A DNA stretch of 64,000 nucleotides from Variovorax sp. OK212 (lineage in GTDB: Bacteria > Pseudomonadota > Gammaproteobacteria > Burkholderiales > Burkholderiaceae_C). This document shows, piece by piece, positions 8,312 to 15,564 of the stretch. The position numbers were made by a program, and so were the translations under genes. Below the pieces are notes generated by a model. The model ran no database searches. It was not told where the DNA came from and saw nothing but the letters and a program-made list of their open reading frames with translations. The first letter of the stretch is position 1; every line of letters begins with the position of its first letter. Location: assembly GCF_900112425.1 (NCBI RefSeq), contig NZ_FOLP01000023.1, positions 34,582 through 98,581 of the forward strand, in the 5' to 3' direction.

Positions 8312-8413
8312 CAGGTGCGCATCGACCGCACCTTCGCGCTCGACGACGTCGTGCAGGCGCACCGGTACCTGGAGCGCGCGGGCCACGCCGGCAAGGTGGT
8401 GCTTACCGTGTAA
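8312..8413 (+). pseudogene. 3' remnant of a quinone oxidoreductase / zinc-type alcohol dehydrogenase
   Basis: The last 33 codons before the TAA at 8411-8413 read FALDDVVQAHRYLERAG then GKVVLTV, the standard C-terminus of medium-chain dehydrogenases of the quinone oxidoreductase type. Nothing upstream in this frame matches the Rossmann or GroES-like domains. It is a fragment left by a deletion, directly after the AraC remnant. Confidence 0.6.
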
Positions 8414-8519
8414 CGCGTCAGGCTGGTGGTCGGTCCGGTGGTCGGTCTGACAATCTGATACCTGATGTGCCGAAGGGAAAATCCCCCCATGGCATTTCCG
8501 GCGCGACGATAGACGACCC

Positions 8520-9716
8520 ATGAAGAACCTTGACGCTCCACTTGACGCCCCCGCCCTCGCGCTGATCGACACCTGCACGCAGGCCTCGCTCGAACTGCTC
8601 GAAAGCAACCTCACGCCGCACGGCATCCTTGCGGCCAGCCGCACCGAGGCGGCCGTGGCGCGGCGCTACACCCGCATCTTCGGGCGCGACGCCGCCATCT
8701 GCGTGATGGCCATGTGCGGCAGCGGCGTGCCCGCGCTGGAGCAAGGCGCCGTGGCCAGCCTCGACGCGCTCGCGGCGCAGCAGGCGGCCAACGGGCAGAT
8801 CCCGAAGTACGTCGACCCCGAAGGCCAGGACGCCGACTTCTGGTATCTCGGTTGCATCGATGCGACGCTGTGGTGGCTGATTGCGGTCGACCATGTGCGC
8901 CGCCACGGCAAGGTCGGCGCCGCGCACTGGCATGAAGAAGTCGCGCGCGCCATTCAATGGCTGCATGCGCAGGAGCACCAGCACTTCCGCCTGCTGCAGC
9001 AGAACGAGGCCAGCGACTGGGCCGACATCATGCCGCGCTCGGGCTACGTGCTGTACACCAACGCGCTGTGGTTCGACGTGAAGCGCCGCTTCGCGCTCGA
9101 CCATGCCGAAGACACGCAGCACCACTTCAACCACCTGTTCAACCCCTTCCAGCGCGACCTGCCGGAGTACCACCGCGCGCGCCTGCTGCGGCACTACGCG
9201 CGGCGCGGCCGGCGCGACCCGGGGCTGTACCTGAGCTTCGTCAACCTCGCGGTGGTGGGCGACGAGGGCGACGTGTTCGGCAACGTGCTGGCCATACAGA
9301 GCGGCCTGGCCGACCCGGCCATGGCGCACCGCATCGTGCAGACCGTCAACGAGGCGCGCGCGTGCGAGCCCTACCCGGTGCGCGTGGTGCTGCACCCGCT
9401 GTCGCAGCAGCATCCGCTGTGGCGCGCGTACATGGGACGGCACCAGCAGAACATCGTGCACCAGTACCACAACGGCGGCATCTGGCCCTTCGTCGGCGGG
9501 TTCTGGGTGATGGCGCTGGCGAAGCTCGGCCTGCATGCGCAGGCATGGCCGGAGCTGGTGCAACTCGCCCAGTCGAATGCACAGGACGACTGGCGGTTCA
9601 CGGAGTGGTTCCACGGGCGCACGCTGGCGCCGATGGGGATGGCCGGGCAGAGTTGGAACGCGGCGACGTTCCTGCTGGCGCGGCGGGCGTTGGAGGGGGA
9701 TGGGGTGGCTTGGTGA
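8520..9716 (+). CDS. (alpha/alpha)6-barrel glycosidase, GH100 / glycogen-debranching-like
   Basis: 398 residues, no signal peptide. Aromatic and acidic motifs resemble GH100 neutral invertases and the debranching-enzyme C-terminal barrel: YTRIFGRDAAI (about 50-60), DADFWYLGCIDATLWWL (about 104-120), NEASDWADIMPRSG (about 163-176), YHNGGIWPFVGGFWV (about 318-332) and MAGQSWNAATFLLA near the end. The Asp in SDWAD and acidic residues near the C-terminal TEWFHG are candidate catalytic residues, but I cannot place them with certainty. The enzyme should be cytosolic and act on a sucrose- or glucan-type bond. It stands alone between gene remnants and a convergent nuclease gene; other sugar enzymes are about 50 kb away at 59326-62675. 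Confidence 0.65.
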   Translation: MKNLDAPLDAPALALIDTCTQASLELLESNLTPHGILAASRTEAAVARRYTRIFGRDAAICVMAMCGSGVPALEQGAVASLDALAAQQAANGQIPKYVDPEGQDADFWYLGCIDATLWWLIAVDHVRRHGKVGAAHWHEEVARAIQWLHAQEHQHFRLLQQNEASDWADIMPRSGYVLYTNALWFDVKRRFALDHAEDTQHHFNHLFNPFQRDLPEYHRARLLRHYARRGRRDPGLYLSFVNLAVVGDEGDVFGNVLAIQSGLADPAMAHRIVQTVNEARACEPYPVRVVLHPLSQQHPLWRAYMGRHQQNIVHQYHNGGIWPFVGGFWVMALAKLGLHAQAWPELVQLAQSNAQDDWRFTEWFHGRTLAPMGMAGQSWNAATFLLARRALEGDGVAW

Positions 9717-9758
9717 GACGCGAGGCCACGCTGCCTTCGCCTCTGTTCCCTCGCACGC

Positions 9759-10415
9759 TCAGCGCTTGCCCGCCATCTGCATCTTGTTCATGCAACGCAG
9801 CTTGCCAAAGTTGCTGCAACCCCAGAACGGCGTGCCGCCGTCTTTCGGCGTTCGCTCCACCATCTTCACGCCGCACTTGACACAGGTCGGACGCCAGTAG
9901 TCACCCTCGTATGCCACCGCAAGAAGCGAGGCCTGCTGCTCGGGCGTTCGCCTGGAGATCAGTTGCAGCAGGCCGTGGCGGTCCTGTGCGTTGATGCCGT
10001 TGCTCTTTGCAAATGTCGCCGCGTCGGACGTGAACGTCGAGCTCGTGGCGAATGTGCCGTACTGAAGATCGTGCGACTTGAGGACGCCGAAGAACTCGCG
10101 CATCTGCTGCACGCCGACGGGCTTGCTGCGCCAATGCTTGCACTGGACGATCATCGGCTTCGGGCTGTTGGCCGAGTAGAGCCAGATGTCGATGCCGCCG
10201 TCCGCCCCGTGCGACTGGCTCTCGGTGCGCACGCCCGCCTGGGCGAACAGCGCCTCGCAAAGTGCCTCGAAGCGGCGCCATTCGATGTCGTCGAACACCT
10301 GGGGCGACCACCCTGCCTGGGGCTGCGGCCTTGCATCGCCACCCTCGATTGCCTTTGTCTTCGCAGGCTCTTCGTTCTGCGGCTCAGCCGCGCTCCTCCG
10401 CCAAAACCCAGCCAT
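9759..10415 (-). CDS. Mrr-like restriction endonuclease with C-terminal topoisomerase-type zinc finger
   Basis: 218 residues. The middle carries the PD-(D/E)xK signature of the Mrr family: IEWRRFEALCEALF, then GADGGIDIWL and VQCKHW (acidic residue plus QxK), about residues 44-115. The C-terminus is a four-cysteine zinc finger of the topoisomerase type (CVKCGVKMV ... FWGCSNFGKLRCM), giving DNA or RNA contact. Mrr proteins cut methylated or foreign DNA and act alone as type IV restriction enzymes. No methyltransferase is adjacent, consistent with a stand-alone defence or repair nuclease. It ends 42 bases from the convergent glycosidase and follows the diguanylate cyclase gene by 72 bases. Confidence 0.8.
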   Translation of the reverse strand: MAGFWRRSAAEPQNEEPAKTKAIEGGDARPQPQAGWSPQVFDDIEWRRFEALCEALFAQAGVRTESQSHGADGGIDIWLYSANSPKPMIVQCKHWRSKPVGVQQMREFFGVLKSHDLQYGTFATSSTFTSDAATFAKSNGINAQDRHGLLQLISRRTPEQQASLLAVAYEGDYWRPTCVKCGVKMVERTPKDGGTPFWGCSNFGKLRCMNKMQMAGKR

Positions 10416-10487
10416 GTCGTGCCTCCTGGGACACGAATGTAACGCGATGTGGCTGAAGTGCGAAGGTCCGCCGCATGGCGGCCCATC

Positions 10488-11735
10488 TCAGGCGAGCACG
10501 GCAACGCCTTCGGGGGCGGTTGCCTCCTGTTCTTCCCGCCACACCACCACGCGATTGCGCCCTTGCCGCTTCGCCTCGTAGAGCGCCTGGTCCGCGCGCA
10601 TGTAGAGCAGCTCGGGCGAGAGCATGGGCGCCGCCGAGGCGCGATGGCGTTGCTTGAGGGGCGTTGCATCACGCCCGCCCGGCGTGAACATGGCCAGGCC
10701 GAGGGACACGGTCAGCGCGAAGACCTTGTCGTCCGGCAGCTGCACCGGGTTGGCGGCCACCTCGTGGCAAAGATGATGGGCCACGTTGAGCGCACCGGCC
10801 AGGTCGGTGTTCGGCAGCAGCACCGCGAACTCCTCGCCGCCGAGCCGGGCGAACACATCGGCCGACCGCAGCCGCGCCTGCACGCGCTTTGAGAACGCCT
10901 GCAGCACCAGGTCGCCGCAACGGTGGCCGTGCAGGTCGTTGACGCGCTTGAAGTGGTCCAGGTCGAGCAGCAGCAGCGCCAGCGGCTGCGCGCCGCGCTG
11001 GCTGCGCGCCACCTCGTGATCGCACAGCGGGTCGAAGCTGCGCCGGTTCAGGCAGCCCGTCAGTGCGTCGTGGCTGGCCAGGAACTCCATGCTCTTCGCC
11101 GTGCGCTCCAGGCTGGCCATCACGAAGCCCACGCCACTGCCCAGCAGCGCAAGAAAGGCCAGCAGCACGACGATGCCCTGCCCGAGGCTGGACTGGAAAA
11201 AGGTCGTGTACTGGTCGGGCACCAGGCCGGCCTGCACCGCGCGCAGCGCATGCGCGAGGCTCAGCATCAGCATGGTCAATGCCACGGCGCGCATGGTGCT
11301 TTCCGCATGCCAGGCATGGCGAAATACATGCAGCGCCGGCAAGCCGGCCATCAGCATCAGCACCGCCGAGAAGATCATCGAACGGGTGCTCATGGGCCAG
11401 GCCAGCAACACCGGCGTGGCCAGGACGCCGGCGACCACCAGCCCCGTCAACCACGCAGGCACCGGCCCCTTGCCCACGAACAGGTAGACCGCCTGGTTGA
11501 AGTACAGCATGCCGCACAGCACCAGCGGATTGCCCACCAGGACGGCCAGCCATTCAGGCAGGAACAACCGCGACAACAGGGCCGACATGCCCGCCAGGAG
11601 GAACACACAGCCCTTGGTCCAGAGCGCCAGCGCGCGATCGTCCACCAGGCGACGGCGCACGAGCACCAGTTGCCATGCGAACAACAGATAGCCCAGGCCC
11701 AGCGGCAGCATGAGCGAAGGGACGTCGAGTTGCAT
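10488..11735 (-). CDS. Membrane-bound diguanylate cyclase (GGDEF domain)
   Basis: About 415 residues from the ATG at 11735, which puts the first transmembrane helix at the N-terminus; a GTG at 11777 is possible. The first 200 residues contain six or more hydrophobic helices, so the sensor is in the inner membrane. A GGDEF domain follows: SHDALTGCLNRRSFD, DLDHFKRVNDLHGHRCGD, and the active-site loop RLGGEEFAVLLP. The product-inhibition I-site RxxD is present five residues upstream (RSAD). It should make cyclic-di-GMP from two GTP. The signal sensed is unknown, and no c-di-GMP effector is adjacent. Confidence 0.9.
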   Translation of the reverse strand: MQLDVPSLMLPLGLGYLLFAWQLVLVRRRLVDDRALALWTKGCVFLLAGMSALLSRLFLPEWLAVLVGNPLVLCGMLYFNQAVYLFVGKGPVPAWLTGLVVAGVLATPVLLAWPMSTRSMIFSAVLMLMAGLPALHVFRHAWHAESTMRAVALTMLMLSLAHALRAVQAGLVPDQYTTFFQSSLGQGIVVLLAFLALLGSGVGFVMASLERTAKSMEFLASHDALTGCLNRRSFDPLCDHEVARSQRGAQPLALLLLDLDHFKRVNDLHGHRCGDLVLQAFSKRVQARLRSADVFARLGGEEFAVLLPNTDLAGALNVAHHLCHEVAANPVQLPDDKVFALTVSLGLAMFTPGGRDATPLKQRHRASAAPMLSPELLYMRADQALYEAKRQGRNRVVVWREEQEATAPEGVAVLA

Positions 11736-11912
11736 GGGCGGTGTCGAGGGAGGCGAAAGGAGCCGCATTCTAGGCACGCCCTTCGGGCGCTTTTGCGGCG
11801 GCGTCCGTCGCGCCGCCCTCGTTCGGCTCGTCTTGCGACCCGGTCGGCGTGCGCCTTAACATCGCCCCGAAGTCCTGCATGACCATCCTCCGGAACCTCA
11901 AGGATCGACCCC

Positions 11913-12362
11913 ATGAAAAAAACAGACGCGACAGATTCGAGCGCCGCTCAGCCGGCGTCGGAACTCATCACTGAAAAAATCGCCACGCTCGGCGACTGGC
12001 GCGGCCCGGTGCTGGCCAGGATGCGCAAGCTCATCAAGGAAGCAGACCCCGGCGTGGTCGAGGAATGGAAGTGGATGGGCACGCCGGTCTGGTCGCACGA
12101 CGGAATCATCTGCACCGGCGAGTCGTACAAGAGCGCCGTGAAGCTCACCTTCGCCAAGGGCGCCTCGCTGGCAGACCCGGGCAAGCTCTTCAATGCGAGC
12201 CTGGACGGCAACATGCGCCGCGCGATCGACATCCATGAGGGCGAGGAAGTCGACGCGACGATCTTCAAGGCGCTGATCCGCGAGGCGATCGCGCACAACA
12301 GCGCGAGCAAGGCGAAGGCCCCGAAGGCCTCTAAGACAGCGAAGCCGAAAGCGAAAGCCTGA
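11913..12362 (+). CDS. DUF1801 domain protein
   Basis: 149 residues. The central part (about 25-125) has the DUF1801/YdhG-like pattern: RMRKLIKEADPGVVEEWKWM, GTPVWSHDGIICTGE, and VKLTFAKGASL. The last 20 residues are a Lys/Ala/Pro tail that may bind nucleic acid or simply be disordered. The molecular function of the family is not settled. A paralogue, 12375-12749, lies tail to tail on the other strand, 12 bases away. A 177-base gap separates its start from the diguanylate cyclase; I see no strong operator in it. Confidence 0.75.
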   Translation: MKKTDATDSSAAQPASELITEKIATLGDWRGPVLARMRKLIKEADPGVVEEWKWMGTPVWSHDGIICTGESYKSAVKLTFAKGASLADPGKLFNASLDGNMRRAIDIHEGEEVDATIFKALIREAIAHNSASKAKAPKASKTAKPKAKA

Positions 12363-12374
12363 GGGCCGCGAGAG

Positions 12375-12749
12375 CTACCAGAAGGCGTCGTCTTCACGCG
12401 CGCGCACGGCCTGCACGCGCTGCTCGGCGATCTGGCGGATCAGCGCTTCCGGCAAGGGCGCGCTGTAGGGAATCTGGAGCATGCCCTTGGTGGTCTTGTG
12501 CTTCTCCAGCGCCTTGCGGAACGGGTCCAGCCCGTCTTCGGTCGGCGTGAAGTTCAGATGCGCCTTGTGCGCGGAGAAGGCGAACAGGAACCGCGGCTCG
12601 ACGAAGAACGGGGTTCCCCACTTGATGGCCTCCTCGGCCTCGGGTGCGACGCTCTTCAGGAGCGCGTACAGCCGGCGCAAGTGCGGCTGGCCCGCGGGCG
12701 GGGCCGCATCGATGTAGTCGGCGATCGTTGCGGGGCGCTGGCTGGCCAT
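12375..12749 (-). CDS. DUF1801 domain protein (YdhG-like)
   Basis: 124 residues from the ATG at 12749, chosen because AGGAGG lies eight bases upstream; the GTG at 12758 overlaps that ribosome site. The fold signature is clear: DYIDAAPPAGQPHLRRLYALL, EEAIKWGTPFFV, and FTPTEDGLDPF, ending with an EDDAFW tail. YdhG-type proteins have been linked to iron handling in Bacillus, but the activity is not general knowledge for the family. It is the last gene of the minus-strand run that starts near 17867, 22 bases after the small membrane protein gene, so it may be co-transcribed with the PurA-like/VWA/kinase genes. Confidence 0.75.
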   Translation of the reverse strand: MASQRPATIADYIDAAPPAGQPHLRRLYALLKSVAPEAEEAIKWGTPFFVEPRFLFAFSAHKAHLNFTPTEDGLDPFRKALEKHKTTKGMLQIPYSAPLPEALIRQIAEQRVQAVRAREDDAFW

Positions 12750-12771
12750 CTCGTTCACCTCCTGGGCAGGT

Positions 12772-13194
12772 TCAGAGATGGGGCCAGACCTGGACCAGCC
12801 CCACCAGATGCACCGCGCCGAACCCCAGGCAGATCAGCGAACTCCACACCCAGAAAGCCGTGAGCCGGCGACGCTCGAACACGAAGAGCGCCAACGCCAC
12901 GAGCCCGCGCAGCAGGTACACGGCCGTGATGGCGGGCAGCACCCACGCCAGCAGCGGCAGCGGTTGCAGCACGCCGGCGCCCGACAGCGCATAGGCTGCC
13001 CACACGCCCAGCACGCAGGCAATCAGCAGCGTGACGATCGGCGGGTACAGGTGCCCGGCCGCAGCGCCCGAGGCCATGCGTTCACCGGCGCCGAAGAAGC
13101 GGTACCACGCGGGGCCACCGAAGATGATGCAGAGGTGCAGCAGCGCCGCGACGGCGCTGAGCGCGGCGCCGATGATCAAGGGAATGTTAGGCAC
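12772..13194 (-). CDS. Small four-helix integral membrane protein, unknown function
   Basis: About 140 residues from a GTG at 13194, eight bases after the stop of the PurA-like gene. I do not recognise a family. Four hydrophobic segments are visible: IPLIIGAALSAVAALLHLCI, then around LYPPIVTLLIACVLGVWAAY, LPLLAWVLPAITAVYLLRGL and FWVWSSLICLGFGAVHLVGL. Short charged loops separate them, and GGPAWYRFFGAGERM lies between helices 1 and 2. The longer frame upstream overlaps the PurA-like gene and is not credible. The tight spacing suggests translational coupling with the PurA-like gene, so it may supply a membrane anchor or pore for that system, which is inference. Confidence 0.65.
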   Translation of the reverse strand: MPNIPLIIGAALSAVAALLHLCIIFGGPAWYRFFGAGERMASGAAAGHLYPPIVTLLIACVLGVWAAYALSGAGVLQPLPLLAWVLPAITAVYLLRGLVALALFVFERRRLTAFWVWSSLICLGFGAVHLVGLVQVWPHL

Positions 13195-13202
13195 GAGGTC
13201 TT

Positions 13203-14549
13203 TCAGGAGCGCTCGAAGGGCTGCAGCGCGCGCACCGTGTCGCGGGTCGGGCCGAAGGCGCCGTAGCGCACGGCGAGGCCGCTCAGCGCTTCGACGCGCT
13301 CGGTCCACTCCTGCGGCGTGGCGAGGGTGCCGGGCTCGTACAGCGGCTGCGCGCCGTGGAGCTGTTGCGTCAGCGCGTGCTGGTGCGCAAGGTCAGGCGT
13401 CGGGCTCAGGGGCAGCGAGGCCATGCGCGAACCATCGGCGGCGCGGTAGCCCGCGCACCAGCGCAAGCCCACACCTTCGACAGCATCGAGATGGCTCGCG
13501 ACCAGCCCGTCGAGCGCGCCGACCGCATCGAGCGCATAGCGCAGCAGCACCGCATCGGGATGCCCGCGCCGGAACACGCCCTGCCAGCCTTCGTCCGCGT
13601 TGTGCGGCTCGGGCAGGCGCGCGTCGAGTGCGCGGTCGTGCGTGGGCAAGGGGCCAGAACCGTGTCGCGTGAGGTAGCTGCGCAGCACGCCCAGGTGCTG
13701 CACGCGCGCACCGATGCCCACGTCGCGCAGCACGGCCTGGACTGCCGCAGTCGAAATCGTGCTCCACGTGGTGTGCGGATGAAAGCCGCGCCACTCGTCG
13801 AGCAGCACGCCCTGCGCGCCTTCGAACACCACGGTGCCGGCTTGGCTCAGGCGCTCGGCGATGCGGTCCGCGCTCGCGGGCGGCGACTGCGCCAGGCACG
13901 GCGCGACCGCCGCGAGCCAGCGAGCGGGCAGCGTGTCGTCGCGCAGCACCGCCAGTTCCTGCGCGGCATCCGCATGCATGGGCGTCGTGCCCGCGAACTC
14001 GCGCAGCAATGCGGTGCGCGAAGCTTCGAGTTTTTCGAACGCGCGCGCGGGGTACGGCAAGTCGCCGTAGTGCAAGGCCTCATCGGGCGCGGCGATCGCG
14101 TGCCGCACGGTCTCGCCCACACCCACGCCGCAGCTGCCGTGCGCCCCCCGCCCGCGCGCCCATTCGCGCAGCCGGCCCGCGGCCTGATGGAACGGCGTGG
14201 TCACGCGGCAGCGCGCGTCGACCCGCAGGCGCGAGAAGGCGTCTTCGACACCCGCGCGGCGCAACGCCGTCTCTTCGACAAGCAAGGCCGTGGGGTGCAC
14301 CACCACCGGGCTCGCGAGCACAGTGCCCACGCCCGCATGAAAACTGCCGGCGCCGAATTGCGAGAAGGTGTGGTGCCGCCCGCCGGGCAGCACCACGTTG
14401 TGCCCGGCCTGCGCGCCGCCGTTGAAGCGCACCACGGAGTGGGCCTGCAGCGCGCCGCACAGGTGATCGGTGAAGAGCCCCTTGCCACAGTCACCGAAGC
14501 CCAGGCCCAGCAGCGAGACATACCGCGTGGCAGCGGCCGTGGTGCTCAC
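13203..14549 (-). CDS. Adenylosuccinate synthetase (PurA)-like protein, divergent paralogue
   Basis: 448 residues from a GTG at 14549, seven bases after the VWA gene's stop. PurA hallmarks are recognisable: GLGFGDCGKGLFTDHL (15-30; catalytic Asp D20, P-loop-like Lys K23), GGAQAGHNVV (44-53; catalytic His H50), FEGAQGVLLDEW, RSYLTRHGSGPLPT, and an ASHLDAVEG box where PurA has TKLD. It differs where true PurA binds IMP: GGHNAGH is GGAQAGH, and the TGRGIGP loop is replaced by CGVGVGE. It probably joins an amino acid or other nucleophile to a purine-like base with GTP, but not necessarily IMP plus aspartate. The housekeeping purA is expected elsewhere. Its partners are the VWA and degenerate kinase genes upstream. 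Confidence 0.75.
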   Translation of the reverse strand: MSTTAAATRYVSLLGLGFGDCGKGLFTDHLCGALQAHSVVRFNGGAQAGHNVVLPGGRHHTFSQFGAGSFHAGVGTVLASPVVVHPTALLVEETALRRAGVEDAFSRLRVDARCRVTTPFHQAAGRLREWARGRGAHGSCGVGVGETVRHAIAAPDEALHYGDLPYPARAFEKLEASRTALLREFAGTTPMHADAAQELAVLRDDTLPARWLAAVAPCLAQSPPASADRIAERLSQAGTVVFEGAQGVLLDEWRGFHPHTTWSTISTAAVQAVLRDVGIGARVQHLGVLRSYLTRHGSGPLPTHDRALDARLPEPHNADEGWQGVFRRGHPDAVLLRYALDAVGALDGLVASHLDAVEGVGLRWCAGYRAADGSRMASLPLSPTPDLAHQHALTQQLHGAQPLYEPGTLATPQEWTERVEALSGLAVRYGAFGPTRDTVRALQPFERS

Positions 14550-14556
14550 CCGGCCA

Positions 14557-15537
14557 TCAGCCGAACAGGCGCTTCCACCACGACGAGCGCGGGTTCGCGG
14601 CCGCGGTGGCCACCGCCGGCGGCGCGCGGCGCGATGCGCTCGGGTCGAGCAGCGCGGCATAGGCGTCCAGCGCGTGCAGCACGCCGCCCACGCGCTCCTT
14701 GGCCATGCCGGTGCCGCTCATCACGCCGGCCAGCGCCTCGAGGCTGGGCACGGCTTTCTCGGTGAGGGCGACGATGCCGGCGGCCACGGCGCAGGCGTCG
14801 TCGGGCGAGTCCATGCAGATGACGTGATCGCCCAGCAGCTCGCGCCAGCGGCCTTCGCAACGGCGGCGGCGCTGGGCGTCGGGAATCAGGAAGAACAGGT
14901 TGGTCGTTTCGGCCGCGGCGGCGATGACCTCTTCGATCGGAATGTCCTCGTCGAGCTTCTCGCCGATGAGGCCTTCGATCTGGTGGCGCGAGACGGCGGG
15001 GTACGGCAGCTCGTCGCCGGTGACGAACAGGTAGCCGCGCTTCTTGCGCTTGACCCAGCAGTCCATGTCGGTGTGCTGCGCCATCACGTAGAAGGCCAGC
15101 TCGTAGCTCTCTTCGCCGGAGCCGCCGCCGCCGCCCTCGAGGTAGCTCCAGGTGAGCCACTGGTCCATGAGGTTGGCGGTCGACTCGAACTGGCCGACCT
15201 GCAGCGGCGCGCCGTCGGAGTTGGCGTCGCCGATGGCCATGAACATGAGCTGCGGGTCCGGCACGCCGCAGTCGGTCAGCAGCTTCATGAAGTTGGGCAG
15301 TTCGCGGCGCGCCAGGGTCTGCGGAATGTCGCCCATCGAACCCGTGACGTCGAGCGCGAAGACGATACCCAGCGCGTTCGGATGGTCGGCGTTGTCGCGC
15401 GACTCGCGCACCTTGAGCCCGTGCGGGTTCATCAGCGGGTGCGTGGAACGTTGCGTGAAGACCTCGGCGCCCGGCTTGGCGGCGCGGTCGGCAATCAGCG
15501 CCGTGTGAGCGGCATGCGAGTAGTTTCCGTAGCCCAT
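14557..15537 (-). CDS. VWA domain protein with intact MIDAS (TerY-like style)
   Basis: 326 residues; strong ribosome site AAGGAGG before ATG 15537. The von Willebrand A domain spans about 55-255. The metal-ion-dependent adhesion site starts with D63-V-T65-G-S67 in FALDVTGSMG, with later acidic turns in AIGDANSDGAP and VTGDELPYP completing the set. A Gly-rich GGGGGSGEESYELA loop follows the middle strand. The N-terminal 50 residues (GNYSHAAHTALIADR) are conserved-looking but unrecognised. DxTGSM-type VWA proteins occur with protein kinases in TerY-type stress modules. It lies between the kinase-like gene (27-base gap) and the PurA-like gene (7-base gap), so it is the likely scaffold of a three-protein complex. 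Confidence 0.82.
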   Translation of the reverse strand: MGYGNYSHAAHTALIADRAAKPGAEVFTQRSTHPLMNPHGLKVRESRDNADHPNALGIVFALDVTGSMGDIPQTLARRELPNFMKLLTDCGVPDPQLMFMAIGDANSDGAPLQVGQFESTANLMDQWLTWSYLEGGGGGSGEESYELAFYVMAQHTDMDCWVKRKKRGYLFVTGDELPYPAVSRHQIEGLIGEKLDEDIPIEEVIAAAAETTNLFFLIPDAQRRRRCEGRWRELLGDHVICMDSPDDACAVAAGIVALTEKAVPSLEALAGVMSGTGMAKERVGGVLHALDAYAALLDPSASRRAPPAVATAAANPRSSWWKRLFG

Positions 15538-15564
15538 GAATTTCCTCCTTGGTGACTGTTGTGT

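Larger units (their letters stand above)
7871..8519. other. Decayed intergenic strip with two gene remnants
   Basis: These 649 bases hold no intact gene. They contain the tail of an AraC-type regulator (7992-8192) and the tail of a medium-chain dehydrogenase (8312-8413), listed separately, joined by sequence whose frames are broken. The last 100 bases before 8520 should contain the promoter of the glycosidase gene, but I see no clear -35/-10 pair. Confidence 0.6.
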
